Shown here piece by piece: positions 1-8,260 of a stretch of DNA of 33,112 bases. Position numbers and translations under genes: made by a program. Source of the stretch: Klebsiella pneumoniae (GTDB lineage: Bacteria; Pseudomonadota; Gammaproteobacteria; Pseudomonadales; Azotimanducaceae); NCBI GenBank assembly GCA_945861675.1, contig CAMAVY010000024.1:1-33112 (forward strand), given 5' to 3'. Numbering within the stretch: the stretch's first letter is position 1; each line of letters begins with the position of its first letter. The notes below the pieces were generated by a model, which saw only the letters and a program-made list of their open reading frames with translations, ran no database searches and had not been told where the DNA came from.

Positions 1-1
1 T

Positions 2-277
2 GCGGACGGCCGCTTCCGCCCACTCATGCTGGCCTCGGTGGCAGCGGGCCAGGACCTGGATGGGCGGGCAATAGCGGCGACCTCCAGCTTGCCACTCGCC
101 GTCGTCTCGGGCGCAGACGAGCCGTTCGTCGACAACCGCTTCCTGCAGAGCCTCAGCTATGGCGCGCTGTGGGACGGCAAGGTGCACATCCTCGCGGGTC
201 AAGGCCACATGCCGTTCTGGCAGTCGCCGGACACTGCCAATGCGCTGTTGGCGCGTTTTCTGGCCGAGGTTGCTTGA
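2..277 (+). CDS. alpha/beta hydrolase, C-terminal fragment (runs in from the left edge)
   Basis: Only the last 91 codons are present, in an open frame that enters from the left edge, so the start is outside the window. The segment VVSGADEPFVD looks like the strand carrying the acidic residue of the catalytic triad. GQGHMPFWQSP carries the expected catalytic His, followed by the C-terminal helix ALLARFLAEV typical of alpha/beta-hydrolase-fold esterases and C-C hydrolases. The substrate cannot be told from this fragment. The stop codon lies inside a 15-bp tandem duplication. The next gene is on the opposite strand and converges on it. Confidence 0.75.
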   Translation, partial: ADGRFRPLMLASVAAGQDLDGRAIAATSSLPLAVVSGADEPFVDNRFLQSLSYGALWDGKVHILAGQGHMPFWQSPDTANALLARFLAEVA

Positions 278-310
278 AGGGAGGTTGCTTGAAGGAAGCT
301 TGTATGAAGC
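266..310. repeat. 15-bp tandem duplication spanning the hydrolase stop codon
   Basis: GAGGTTGCTTGAAGG occurs twice back to back without mismatch (266-280 and 281-295). A degenerate third copy follows at 296-310 with about 10 of 15 bases matching. The hydrolase TGA at 275-277 is in the first copy, so the second copy is untranslated. It looks like slippage or a tandem duplication at a gene end, and similar arrays occur elsewhere in this window. Confidence 0.85.
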
Positions 311-320
311 AAGCGCGGCG

Positions 321-1598
321 CTATGCGTCGTACAGCCCTGCAGGCTGATTGCGCACCATCACCGAACGCGACATCAAGGCGATGAATGTCGCAGTCATGA
401 CAAGCGCGCCGCCGAGTACAGCGAAGCCCAACGTGTAGTTGCCTGTCAGTGTTTTCAGCCAGCCCATGATGTACGGGCCGAAGAAGCCACCGAGATTGGC
501 GATCGAGTTGATCAACGCAATGCCAGCGGCCGCCGCTGTGCCGGTGAGGAATGCGGGCGGTAACGTCCAGAACACGGTGATGGCTGCGTAGATGCCGATG
601 AGCGCTACGGACAGCGCGACGATGGTGAGCACATGGGTACCAAGCAACGCCGCGGCGAACAGACCGGTCGCCGCCAGCAAAGCCGCCGACGCAATGTGCC
701 AGCGCCGATCGCCGCTGCGGTCGCTCGATGCGCCCCAGAGCACCATGGCGATGACGCTCAGCGCGTAGGGCACCGCCACGACGAAGCCGGTCTGCAGATT
801 GCTGAAGCCAAGGCCCTTCACGATCTGCGGCAACCACAGCCCGACGCCATAGAGCCCGAGCACGATGCCGAAGTCCGGAATGGCAAGCAGCCACACGCGG
901 ACGTCCTTCAGCATGGGCATCAGGGCGTGATGATCGCCAGGCGGATCCTGCGCCAGCCGCGCCGTGATGATCTGGCGCTCTTCAGGTTCAAGCCACTTCG
1001 CCTCTGCTGGGCTGTCAGGCAGGTACACCAGCACGGAGAACGCCAGCAGTACAGCAGGTAGACCTTCGAGCAGGAACAACCACTGCCAGCCGTGCAGGCC
1101 GTACACGCCGTCCAGTTCGAGCAGCAGGCTGGAGATTGGCGCGCCGATCACGTTGGCGAGTGCAATGGCCCCAAGAAACATGGCCATGAAGCGCCCCCGC
1201 ATTGAACTTGGGAACCACTGTGTGAGGTAGTACACCACGCCAGGGAAGAACCCGGCTTCTGCAACGCCGAGCAGAAAGCGCAGCACGTACATGCTGCGTT
1301 CGCCTTGCGCCAGCGCCATGGCCATCGAGACAAAGCCCCAGGTCAGCATGATGCGGAAGATCCACAGCCGTGCTCCGACGCGCGCCAGGATGACGTTCGA
1401 TGGCACCTCGAAGAAGAAGTAGCCAATGAAGAAGATGCCGCTGCCGATGCCATAGGCGTACTCGGAGATGCCGAGGTCCTGGTTCATGGTCAGCGCGGCG
1501 AAACCCACGTTGACGCGGTCCAGAAAGCAGACGACATAGAGCACGCCGAGAAATGGGAACAGCCGCCAGGCTGCCTTCGTGAAGACCTTGTTTTCCAC
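321..1598 (-). CDS. MFS transporter, anion:cation symporter (ACS) type
   Basis: Predicted 425-residue inner-membrane carrier with about 12 hydrophobic segments. The N-terminus (FLDRVNVGFAALTMNQDLG), the GYFFFEVPSN segment and RFLLGVAEAGFFPGVVYYL are characteristic of the anion:cation symporter branch, which takes up tartrate, phthalate, glucarate and other organic acids with protons. The start chosen is GTG at 1598, preceded by the strong ribosome binding site GGGGAGAGG one base away from ideal spacing. The frame stays open far upstream, but that extension is not membrane-like and crosses the divergent FAD gene, so it was excluded. The gene is divergent from the broken FAD monooxygenase, and the two may once have formed an uptake and oxidation pair for an aromatic or other organic acid. 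The substrate is unknown. Confidence 0.9.
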   Translation of the reverse strand: MENKVFTKAAWRLFPFLGVLYVVCFLDRVNVGFAALTMNQDLGISEYAYGIGSGIFFIGYFFFEVPSNVILARVGARLWIFRIMLTWGFVSMAMALAQGERSMYVLRFLLGVAEAGFFPGVVYYLTQWFPSSMRGRFMAMFLGAIALANVIGAPISSLLLELDGVYGLHGWQWLFLLEGLPAVLLAFSVLVYLPDSPAEAKWLEPEERQIITARLAQDPPGDHHALMPMLKDVRVWLLAIPDFGIVLGLYGVGLWLPQIVKGLGFSNLQTGFVVAVPYALSVIAMVLWGASSDRSGDRRWHIASAALLAATGLFAAALLGTHVLTIVALSVALIGIYAAITVFWTLPPAFLTGTAAAAGIALINSIANLGGFFGPYIMGWLKTLTGNYTLGFAVLGGALVMTATFIALMSRSVMVRNQPAGLYDA

Positions 1599-1736
1599 GC
1601 CTCTCCCCAAGCTTCGTTCTTTGTCTGGCGCTAGCGAGCGCTGTCGCGGCCGGATTATGCGCGACGCGGGGCAGTTGAGGCGCTGTCGGCACAAGCGCGC
1701 GAGACTTGCTGATTGCTTGCGGATGGAGCGTTCGCC

Positions 1737-2831
1737 ATGACGACACAAATCACCGAGCTGCGCGCCACCTGCTGTATTGCAGGCGGTGGCCCGGCAGGGC
1801 TGATGCTCGGCTACCTGCTTGCGCGCGCCGGGGTGGACGTACTGGTGCTGGAGAAGCACGCGGATTTTCTGCGCGACTTCCGCGGCCACACCATTCATCC
1901 GTCCACGCTGGAACTGTCCACATAGGAGCTGATGTACGAACTGGGCTTGCTCGAGGCGCTGCTGCAGTTGCGGCACAACAGGATGCACAGCGTGCACGTG
2001 ATGGTCGAAGGTCAGCGGGTGGATGGACCGGACTTCGCGCATCTGCCCACGCATTTGAGTATCGCTGCGGATGGTCGTGGCTCCGCGCTGCGCGCTGCTG
2101 CCGGTATGCAGCCTGAGAACCTGGGTGTGGCCATCGATGCGTTGTGGCTGCGTATTCCCAAGCCCGCGGCAGGAACCGAATGTGCGCTGATGCATGTCCG
2201 CGCAGGTCGAATGCTGATTGCCATCGATCGTGGCGAGTATTGGCAGTGCGGTTTCATCATCCGGAAGGGTGCGTTCGAACAACTGCAGGTTGAAGGGCTT
2301 GCGGCGTTCAAGGCGCAGATTGCCGAAACCTATCCCGCTACGCGCGCAGGGTTGACCACGCCTACGCGCTGGGATGATGTGTACCTGCTGACTGTGCAGG
2401 TAAATCGACTGCGGCAGTGGTACCGCGACGGTGTGTTGTGCATCGGCGATGCAGCGCATGCAATGTCGCCGGCCGGTGGCGTGGGAATTAACCTCGCGAT
2501 TCAGGATGCAGTTGCAACGGCCAATCTGCTGATTGATGCACTGCGTGAGCAGCGAGTGACGCAAGCAGACCTCGCTGCCGTACAGAAGCGCCGCGAACGT
2601 GCGACGCGATTGATGCAACGCGTGCAGGTGTTTGCACATGCGCGTTTGGCAAAGGTGCTGGGCACCGGGAATGCGCTCAGGCTGCCGCTACTGCTGTCCT
2701 GGGTGTTGCCTGTGGTAGCGCCTGTACTGTGCCGGCTGGCCGCCCGGATAATCGGACTGGGCTTTCCGCCGGAGCACATCAGCACGACGATTGTCGCCGG
2801 CAGACCGATGGCGGTCGACGCGGACGCATGA
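1737..2831 (+). pseudogene. FAD-dependent monooxygenase (PHBH-like), broken by an in-frame TAG and an internal deletion
   Basis: The N-terminal Rossmann motif AGGGPAGLMLGYLLARAG with the following acidic strand end (VLVLEKHADF), HPSTLEL, and the FAD ribityl-binding motif LCIGDAAHAMSPAGGVGINL identify a class A flavoprotein hydroxylase of the FAD_binding_3 family. Codon 63 (1923-1925) is TAG, and the frame on both sides is the same. The stop lies in the second copy of an imperfect 15-bp tandem duplication (1902-1916 and 1917-1931), which turns STLEL-MYELGLL into STLEL-ST*EL-MYELGLL. The protein also passes from DFAHLPT almost directly to ADGRGSALRAAAG, where relatives as I recall them have roughly 60 more residues including substrate-site strands. 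This suggests a second, in-frame deletion. ATG 1737 was preferred to TTG 1713 because GGAG lies 8 bases upstream. A split but functional gene is unlikely. Confidence 0.85.
1902..1931. repeat. imperfect 15-bp tandem duplication creating the nonsense codon
   Basis: TCCACGCTGGAACTG (1902-1916) is followed directly by TCCACATAGGAGCTG (1917-1931), with 11 of 15 bases identical. The unit is five codons long, so the frame is kept, but the second copy reads Ser-Thr-stop-Glu-Leu. The divergence between copies means either an old duplication or one followed by relaxed selection. Confidence 0.8.
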
Positions 2832-2849
2832 TCCGGAACTGAATGTCGA

Positions 2850-3752
2850 TCATCTTGCGGATAGTTGCTCGACCAGAAAGTCGAATACGGTGCGCACACG
2901 TTTGCTTGTATTCAATTCGCGATGCGTCGCGAGCCACATCGGAAAGACGATTGGCTCAAGGTCGGGAAGCACGCGGCGGACTCGCGGCTCTACCTCACCC
3001 ACAGTTTCTGTAATGACGCCAATACCAGCACCCTGCTTAACGAACTCCCATTGCACGAGATGGTTGTCACAGGTGATTGGAAAGTTGCGCCGCGTCAGGT
3101 TCATACCCAGTGAGTTCAGCCCGGCAATCAGTACGTCGCTGTTGGCGAAGCCGACGAAGTTGGCAGAGTCGAGCGCTGAAGTCTCTGCCGGCCGGCCAAT
3201 TGAATCGAGGTATTCGTCCGATGCGTAAAGTCGCGCCGTATCGTCCTTCACCTTTCGCACGAGCAGGTCCGGGTGCGTCGAACTGAAGTTTCTGATCGCA
3301 ATGTCAGCCTCGCGACGGCGCAGATCTGTTGGCGCGTTGGCGGCAACTATCTCGACATCGATGCCGGGGTGCGCCGCGCGAAGCCGGGTCACGATGGGCG
3401 GCAGCAGATGCGCCGAGTAGACCTCGCTTGCGGTGATGCAGATCGAGCCTTCGATCGCGTCGGCCTGGCCTGACGCCGTCAGCGAGACGCGCGTTGCGGC
3501 CTCGCCCATGGCTCGGACGTGATCAAGCAATTCGAGCCCGCTTGGTGTGAGTACGAGGCCGCGACCGACACGCTCGAACAGCACCACGCCAATGCTTCGC
3601 GCAAGCGCATCCACCTGCCTGCTCAACGTGGGTTGCGTCAGCCCGAGCGCACGTGCCGCAGCCGAGAGAGAGCCTTCCTCTGCGGTCACGAGAAACGCAC
3701 GCGCCTGATTCCAATCGAACTTGACCGAGCGCCAATCCATACGAAAACACAT
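2850..3752 (-). CDS. LysR-family transcriptional regulator
   Basis: 300 residues, the usual family length. The N-terminal winged helix-turn-helix is clear: ARAFLVTAEEGSLSAAARAL, then TQPTLSRQVDALARSIGVVLFER. It is followed by a periplasmic-binding-protein-like effector domain from about residue 90 (ICITASEVYSAHLLPPIV onward). LysR proteins usually regulate a divergent neighbour and sense a small molecule. Here the divergent neighbours are the MDR reductase and the LLM oxidoreductase, so these are the likely targets (inference). ATG 3752 gives the full frame; ATG 3740 (MDWRSVKF) is equally possible and neither has a strong ribosome binding site. The gene converges on the broken FAD monooxygenase, 18 bases apart. 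Confidence 0.93.
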   Translation of the reverse strand: MCFRMDWRSVKFDWNQARAFLVTAEEGSLSAAARALGLTQPTLSRQVDALARSIGVVLFERVGRGLVLTPSGLELLDHVRAMGEAATRVSLTASGQADAIEGSICITASEVYSAHLLPPIVTRLRAAHPGIDVEIVAANAPTDLRRREADIAIRNFSSTHPDLLVRKVKDDTARLYASDEYLDSIGRPAETSALDSANFVGFANSDVLIAGLNSLGMNLTRRNFPITCDNHLVQWEFVKQGAGIGVITETVGEVEPRVRRVLPDLEPIVFPMWLATHRELNTSKRVRTVFDFLVEQLSAR

Positions 3753-3861
3753 AGGAGTTATGCGAAGAAAGGCAATGTACCCGCCAGATACGCATGAATA
3801 CAGTGCCGCTGCACTTCAGCCCAGTACGGAAATCAGTGCTCAATCCACACAGGAGAACGCC
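3753..3861. promoter_or_regulatory. LysR/MDR divergent promoter region with a candidate operator
   Basis: This 109-bp spacer must hold both divergent promoters. AGTGC-CGCT-GCACT (3802-3815) is a perfect 5-bp-arm inverted repeat of the size expected for a LysR half-site pair and is the best operator candidate. A ribosome binding site AGGAG (3851-3855) lies 6 bases before the MDR start. No convincing -35/-10 pair could be fixed by eye. Confidence 0.4.
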
Positions 3862-4863
3862 ATGAGAGCCGCCACGCACCGCAGGTATGGGCCCCCGGAG
3901 GTTCTGGCAATCGAGCAGTTCGATCGCCCTTCGGCCAAGGCCAACGAGGTGCTCGTACGCGTCTACGCCAGCAGCGTCACGTCGGGCGATGTGCGCATAC
4001 GCGAGTTCAAGGGCGCGGGCGTGTTCTGGTTGCCGCTGCGACTCATGTTCGGGATGTTGCGTCCGCGCAAGCCTGTTCCGGGGATGGAGTTTGCCGGCCG
4101 CATCGAGGCGGTCGGGAGGGCCGTGACCTCGCTTCGAATGGGTGACGCGGTGTTCGGTATGACGCTCGGGGGTGCCAATGCTGAGTACGTCATTGTCCGG
4201 GACAACGTGGCGATCACCCTGAAGCCTGCGAACCTGTCGGACACGGACGCAGCCGGCATCCCGTTCGGCGCCATGTCGGCGCTGGCGTTTCTACGCGACA
4301 TCGTCCGCATCAGGGCCGGTGAGAAGCTGCTGATCCACGGCGCCAGTGGTGCCGTTGGTGTTGCCGCAGTGCAACTTGCCAAGCACTTTGGCGCGGAGGT
4401 TACTGGCGTGTGCAGTTCGGCCAATCTGGACCTTGTTCGGTCGCTCGGTGCGGACCATGTGATTGACTACACGACAACGGATTTCACGCGAGGCAGCAGC
4501 ACCTACGATGCCATCCTCGACACAGTTGGCGGCACGCGCTTCGGGGACTGCGCGCGCGTCCTTACACCCACAGGTCGGCATGTGTTCGTCAACTCGAGAC
4601 TTACGCAGCTGCTGCAGATGCTCTGGACATCTCTGCGACGCGGCCGGCGCGTGATCTGTGGATTCACGAGCAGCGCTGCCAGGGCCGATATCGAGCAGAT
4701 CAAGTTGTTTGTCGAGAACGGCGTGCTCAAGCCTGTTGTGGATCGCTCCTATGATCTGGACGAGATTGTCGCGGCGCATCGCTACGCTGATAGTGGGCGT
4801 AAGCGGGGCAGCGTGGTCATCAAGATCTTTGACGGCCCAGTCGCCTCTACACTCCGCGCATGA
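3862..4863 (+). CDS. NAD(P)-dependent medium-chain reductase, zinc-free quinone oxidoreductase-like
   Basis: 333 residues. The N-terminal GroES-like domain contains PGMEFAGRIEAVGRAVTSL, followed by a Rossmann domain with LIHGASGAVGVAAVQLAKHF and the ASP/Arg-side strand VTGVCSSANLDLVRSLGADH typical of quinone oxidoreductase-like MDR enzymes. The catalytic and structural zinc cysteines of alcohol dehydrogenases are absent, so it is expected to reduce an activated double bond or quinone with NAD(P)H. ATG 3862 has a well-spaced AGGAG. The upstream in-frame extension overlaps the LysR promoter and was rejected. The stop overlaps the next start as ATGA (4860-4863), so the two genes are probably translated together. 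It is likely controlled by the divergent LysR protein (inference). Confidence 0.9.
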   Translation: MRAATHRRYGPPEVLAIEQFDRPSAKANEVLVRVYASSVTSGDVRIREFKGAGVFWLPLRLMFGMLRPRKPVPGMEFAGRIEAVGRAVTSLRMGDAVFGMTLGGANAEYVIVRDNVAITLKPANLSDTDAAGIPFGAMSALAFLRDIVRIRAGEKLLIHGASGAVGVAAVQLAKHFGAEVTGVCSSANLDLVRSLGADHVIDYTTTDFTRGSSTYDAILDTVGGTRFGDCARVLTPTGRHVFVNSRLTQLLQMLWTSLRRGRRVICGFTSSAARADIEQIKLFVENGVLKPVVDRSYDLDEIVAAHRYADSGRKRGSVVIKIFDGPVASTLRA

Positions 4864-5915
4864 AAGTAGAAACCCTTCTCCCGCTGGGCAAAGTCGATCC
4901 CGGTCTGCGCGCCCCCGAGATCGCTCTGGACATTCGTACCGTGTTCGCCGAGGCGCAACGCGTGGAAGCCCTGGGCTTCGCGGGCCTTGTCGTCGAGGAA
5001 ACCAAGGACGATCCATTTCAGGTGCTTGCCCTGGCCGCGCAGGCGACCCAGACACTGCACCTCAGTACTTCTGTCGCCATCGCGTTTCCGCGTAGTCCGT
5101 ATGTGACTGCGATGTCGGCGTGGAGCCTGCAGAAGCTGTCGAACGGGCGACATACTTTGGGGCTGGGCACACAGGTGCGCGGTCACATCACGCGCCGGTT
5201 CGGCATGGCATGGTCGCCCGCGGCGCCGTGGATTCGTGAGTATATTCTTGTGGTGCGCGCCATCTGGGACACCTGGCAGAACGGCACACCGCTCGATGTT
5301 CGTGGGCCGCACTACAACATCAATCTGGTGGTGCCGTTGTTCGTGCCGGCGCCGATCGAGCACCCGCAGATTCCAATTCACCTTGCCGCGGTGAAACCCG
5401 CGTTGTGTCGCGTGGCGGGTGAAGTTGCGGATGGATTGCGGCCGCACCCGGTGTGTACGCCGGACTACATGCGCAAGGTCATGCTGCCGGCTGCTGCGGT
5501 TGGCGCCGCACGCGCCGGCAAATCGCTAGATGGGTTCGCGATTGCACACAAGCCCTTGGTGGCCACGGCGCCGGATGCGGCGTCGTTGCTTGTGCGGGTG
5601 CGCGATGCACGTGCGCGCATTGCCTTTTATCTGTCGACGCCGGCCTATCGGCCCGCCTTTGAGCATCATGGCTTTGGCGCGTTGGCGGAGCAGGCGGCGG
5701 CGTTGTCGAAGGCTGCGCGCTGGGAGGAACTGCCCGGCCTGGTCGACGATGAACTACTGCACACCTATGTGACTGTGGGCACCTGGGATGAGATCGGTGC
5801 GCGCTTGCGCGAACGTTTTGCGGATGTGGTGACCAGCATTGAGTTTTCGATCGCGCCGCGCACGCCGGCGGAGGCTGCGTTCATGACGGCGTTGATTGGT
5901 GAATTGGGCGCATAG
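4860..5915 (+). CDS. LLM-class flavin/F420-dependent oxidoreductase (MSMEG_2256-like)
   Basis: 351 residues with a luciferase-like TIM barrel: EAQRVEALGFAGLVVEETKD, then LSTSVAIAFPRSPYVTA, LQKLSNGRHTLGLGTQVRGH and RFGMAWSPAAPWIREYILVV follow the usual order of the LLM family. The pattern resembles the TIGR03617 subgroup (MSMEG_2256 family), annotated as F420-dependent. In a proteobacterium the cofactor may be F420 or FMN and cannot be read from the sequence. It overlaps the upstream MDR by 4 bases and shares its operon, so the two redox enzymes may act on the same substrate. TAG is used here as a normal stop. Confidence 0.85.
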   Translation: MKVETLLPLGKVDPGLRAPEIALDIRTVFAEAQRVEALGFAGLVVEETKDDPFQVLALAAQATQTLHLSTSVAIAFPRSPYVTAMSAWSLQKLSNGRHTLGLGTQVRGHITRRFGMAWSPAAPWIREYILVVRAIWDTWQNGTPLDVRGPHYNINLVVPLFVPAPIEHPQIPIHLAAVKPALCRVAGEVADGLRPHPVCTPDYMRKVMLPAAAVGAARAGKSLDGFAIAHKPLVATAPDAASLLVRVRDARARIAFYLSTPAYRPAFEHHGFGALAEQAAALSKAARWEELPGLVDDELLHTYVTVGTWDEIGARLRERFADVVTSIEFSIAPRTPAEAAFMTALIGELGA

Positions 5916-5934
5916 GGCAAGGACGATTCCGGCG

Positions 5935-5972
5935 GACATTCAAATGTCATGGGCTGCGTGAATATGTTCACG
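5935..5972. terminator. two small hairpins between convergent genes (possible terminator)
   Basis: GACATT-CA-AATGTC (5935-5948) and CGTGAA-TATG-TTCACG (5957-5972) are perfect 6-bp stems in the 52-base gap between the LLM gene and the convergent TonB-like gene. The second one covers that gene's stop. Neither is followed by a clear T run, so Rho-independent termination is only a possibility. Confidence 0.3.
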
Positions 5973-7092
5973 ACTGCGTCAGTCTGAACTTGCTGCCGGC
6001 CGTCCCGATCAATTCCAAGTCGCAGACGCCCGCAGCGTTGGATATCTCGTACTCCATGTCCGGCTCAAAGCGAAAGAACACGTACTTTCGACTGCAGTGC
6101 AGCCGAAGTTCGGTGAGTTCGCCGCTTTGGACGCTGGCGCTGAAGTGGCGCTTCAGCAAACGAACACCCAGCGCGTTGTGACGGCCGATTTCGCCTGAGA
6201 GTGAGAACTTGCGCTGGTCTGATTGCAGTTTGGTGATTTCCGTCATCGCTTGCACGATCGCTGGCGCCCGCTGGGCGTCTTTCTCAAGCAGCTCGTAAGT
6301 CTCCAGCGCATCGCCGAAATTGTTTGTTTAGACCTGCAGAAGAAACTGTGCTCTCACCGCTGCGCGAAACGCATTCCGTGGGAGGTAGCGGCCGGTTGTT
6401 TCGTGTGCGATCGCGGCCGTGATCGCTTGGAGCTGTTCTTCTTTGGTTCCCCAGCGGTGCAAAAAATAGTACCGAATGAGGTTGTAGAAGGCGTCTTCGT
6501 AAAGCGTTTGTACCTTCAGGCTCTTCAGGCTCTTCAGGGTTGCTTCCGCGGCCGCTCGGTCGTCGTTGTTCACGGCCTCGCGTACGGTCTTGTAGCCTTT
6601 TCTGAACGCACTGAATGCGCCGTCGCCGCCGCCCAAGGAAAAGATGACCTTGAAGTTATTGGTGGTCTCGACTGCGACACCATTCAGCTTCGCAGGTTTG
6701 AACGTCTGGTTAGTCATCCAACGCTTTGCGGGAGCTTCAAATTCCGGGCTGCCGGCCGAGTTGACGACCGTGATGGCGTAGGGCTTGCCGGTCTTGTCGA
6801 CCATCATATTCATCACGACCCACCCTTCGTGTCCGGACGCCTTCGCGCCGGATGGGTAGCTGGGCGGAGAGCGCGCACCAAGTCGTGGAGACGTGAACAC
6901 TTCTACCGGCAACGCCATGCCGGAGGTTGCTGGTGCAACCGGCACGGGTGCAGTTGGCGCCGGCTCCGCTGCCTATGCCTGTGCATACCCGATTGGGCTG
7001 CCGAGACTGAACAACAGGACGACAACAAACGCCTGTAGCGATCCGGAACGCGCTATCGGTAACTTCCTGTTGCGAAAACGTTCGCTACGCAT
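5968..7092 (-). pseudogene. TonB-like energy-transducer/periplasmic protein, interrupted by two in-frame stops
   Basis: Read on the minus strand from ATG 7092 (with AGGGAAG upstream), the frame gives a 375-codon gene. It starts with a positively charged start and the hydrophobic segment LQAFVVVLLFSLGSPIGYAQ, an apparent signal peptide. Codon 40 is TAG (6973-6975), immediately after the predicted cleavage region, followed by a Pro/Ala-rich linker. A TonB_C-like domain follows, in which GWVVMNMMVDKTGKPYAITV, VNSAGSPEFEAPAKRWM and NQTFKPAKLNGV are recognisable. A helical region with three LKS repeats comes next. Codon 255 is TAA (6328-6330), which one base change would turn back to CAA. The same frame then continues through NNFGDALETYELLEKDAQ to the final stop at 5968. 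Both stops keep the frame, so two independent point mutations are the simplest reading. The protein is presumably non-functional. Confidence 0.8.
6512..6538. repeat. 9-bp tandem repeat inside the TonB-like pseudogene
   Basis: ACCTTCAGG (6512-6520) is followed by two identical CTCTTCAGG units (6521-6529 and 6530-6538). On the coding strand this reads LKSLKSLKV. It is a short in-frame expansion, in line with the other small tandem duplications of this window. Confidence 0.7.
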
Positions 7093-7271
7093 CGAGTCTT
7101 CCCTAGCAGAGCAAAGTGCGAAGTGTTCCCCTGGCGAAGGCGCATGCATAGTGTCCAGAGGGCGTGCGAAGCTGGAAATCCAATGAACAGATGCACACCC
7201 CGCGCAGGGGCCTCAAATGTGACCCGGGTGAACGGCCGCGCGCAGCAACGAGACGATTTCAGAAATACCCC

Positions 7272-8255
7272 ATGAGCAGGAGCATCAGCGTGCCCAGCCT
7301 TTCGACACCCGCCGTCCCTACCGTCGACATCGCCAACCCCAGCACAACCACACTCGCCGCCCTCGACGCCGCCTGTCGCGACCACGGCTTCTTCTTTCTT
7401 GTGGGTCACGGTCTGGATGAACTGATCGAATCGACCTGGGTTGAAACACGCCGCTTCTTCGATTCCGACCGCGCGCTGCGCAACACTGTTGCGCGCAGCA
7501 TGGAGAACCCGCTGGGCTACTTCGATCGCGAGCTCACGAAGCGACGTCGCGACAACAAAGAGGTATTCGATTTCGTTGACCCAAGCCTGCCTGGGCTCGA
7601 TGCGAAGAACCGCTGGCCCGATGGACTGCCTGGCTTCCGCGATGGCCTTGTGCAGTTCTTCGATGCGTTCAGTGTTGTGGCTGATCGCACGCTGAGCTTG
7701 CTGCATGACGCATTGCACCTTGCGCCCGAATCGCGCGCGCTCACTTCCTGCAGTCGACACAGCAGCACCGTGCGGCTGAACCACTATCCCGTAGGCGATC
7801 CGGTGCCGGAAGGCGAACGCAGTGCTCTGCCTGAACTCGGCGAAACTGCACTCGGCTATCACACTGATCCCGGTGTGCTCACTCTGCTGCTGCAGGACGA
7901 CACGGGCGGCCTGCAGGTGCAGTCGCGCGATGGCCGCTGGCTCGACATCCCACCCACGCCGGGCACCATCGTCGTCAATCTCGGTGATTGCATGCAGGCG
8001 TGGACCAACGATCGTTACCGCGCCGCCGTGCACCGTGTGCTGCCCATGACGCGGCAACGCCGGTTCAGCATTCCTTACTTCTCGAATCCTCTGCGCGACG
8101 CAGTGATTGAACCCATTCCCGAGTTGAGTAAGGAGGGCGCGCGTTACCGGGCCATCTCCTGGCGCGCGTTCATTCAGGCGCGCGTGGACGACAACTACAC
8201 AGATCTTGGTGCTGAAGATACGCAGGTCACAGACTTCCGTGTCGCGGTGGATTGA
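7272..8255 (+). CDS. 2-oxoglutarate/Fe(II)-dependent dioxygenase (isopenicillin N synthase-like)
   Basis: 327 residues. The N-terminal DIOX_N-like part has VPTVDIANPS and CRDHGFFFLVGHGLD. The catalytic jelly roll shows the iron triad H197-x-D199 in ALGYHTDPGVLTLLLQDD and H254 in RAAVHRVLP, with R264 in RRFSIPYF as the 2-oxoglutarate anchor. All required residues are therefore present. The family hydroxylates or desaturates small molecules with O2 and 2-oxoglutarate, and the substrate is not predictable. ATG 7272 matches the usual family N-terminus, although its ribosome binding site is weak. It is the first of a long plus-strand run and is followed after 5 bases by the GNAT gene. Confidence 0.9.
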   Translation: MSRSISVPSLSTPAVPTVDIANPSTTTLAALDAACRDHGFFFLVGHGLDELIESTWVETRRFFDSDRALRNTVARSMENPLGYFDRELTKRRRDNKEVFDFVDPSLPGLDAKNRWPDGLPGFRDGLVQFFDAFSVVADRTLSLLHDALHLAPESRALTSCSRHSSTVRLNHYPVGDPVPEGERSALPELGETALGYHTDPGVLTLLLQDDTGGLQVQSRDGRWLDIPPTPGTIVVNLGDCMQAWTNDRYRAAVHRVLPMTRQRRFSIPYFSNPLRDAVIEPIPELSKEGARYRAISWRAFIQARVDDNYTDLGAEDTQVTDFRVAVD

Positions 8256-8260
8256 TAGAC

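Noticed and set aside
1599-2639. Upstream extension of the MFS frame to about 770 residues on the minus strand
   Set aside because: The extra 347 residues are not membrane-like, lie antisense to the FAD gene, and the GTG at 1598 has a strong ribosome binding site.
1923-7092. Stop-codon readthrough or recoding (TAG/TAA as sense)
   Set aside because: TAG, TAA and TGA all end intact genes in this window (for example TAG at the LLM and P450 genes, TAA at the GFA gene), and no hairpin or SECIS-like element follows the internal stops.
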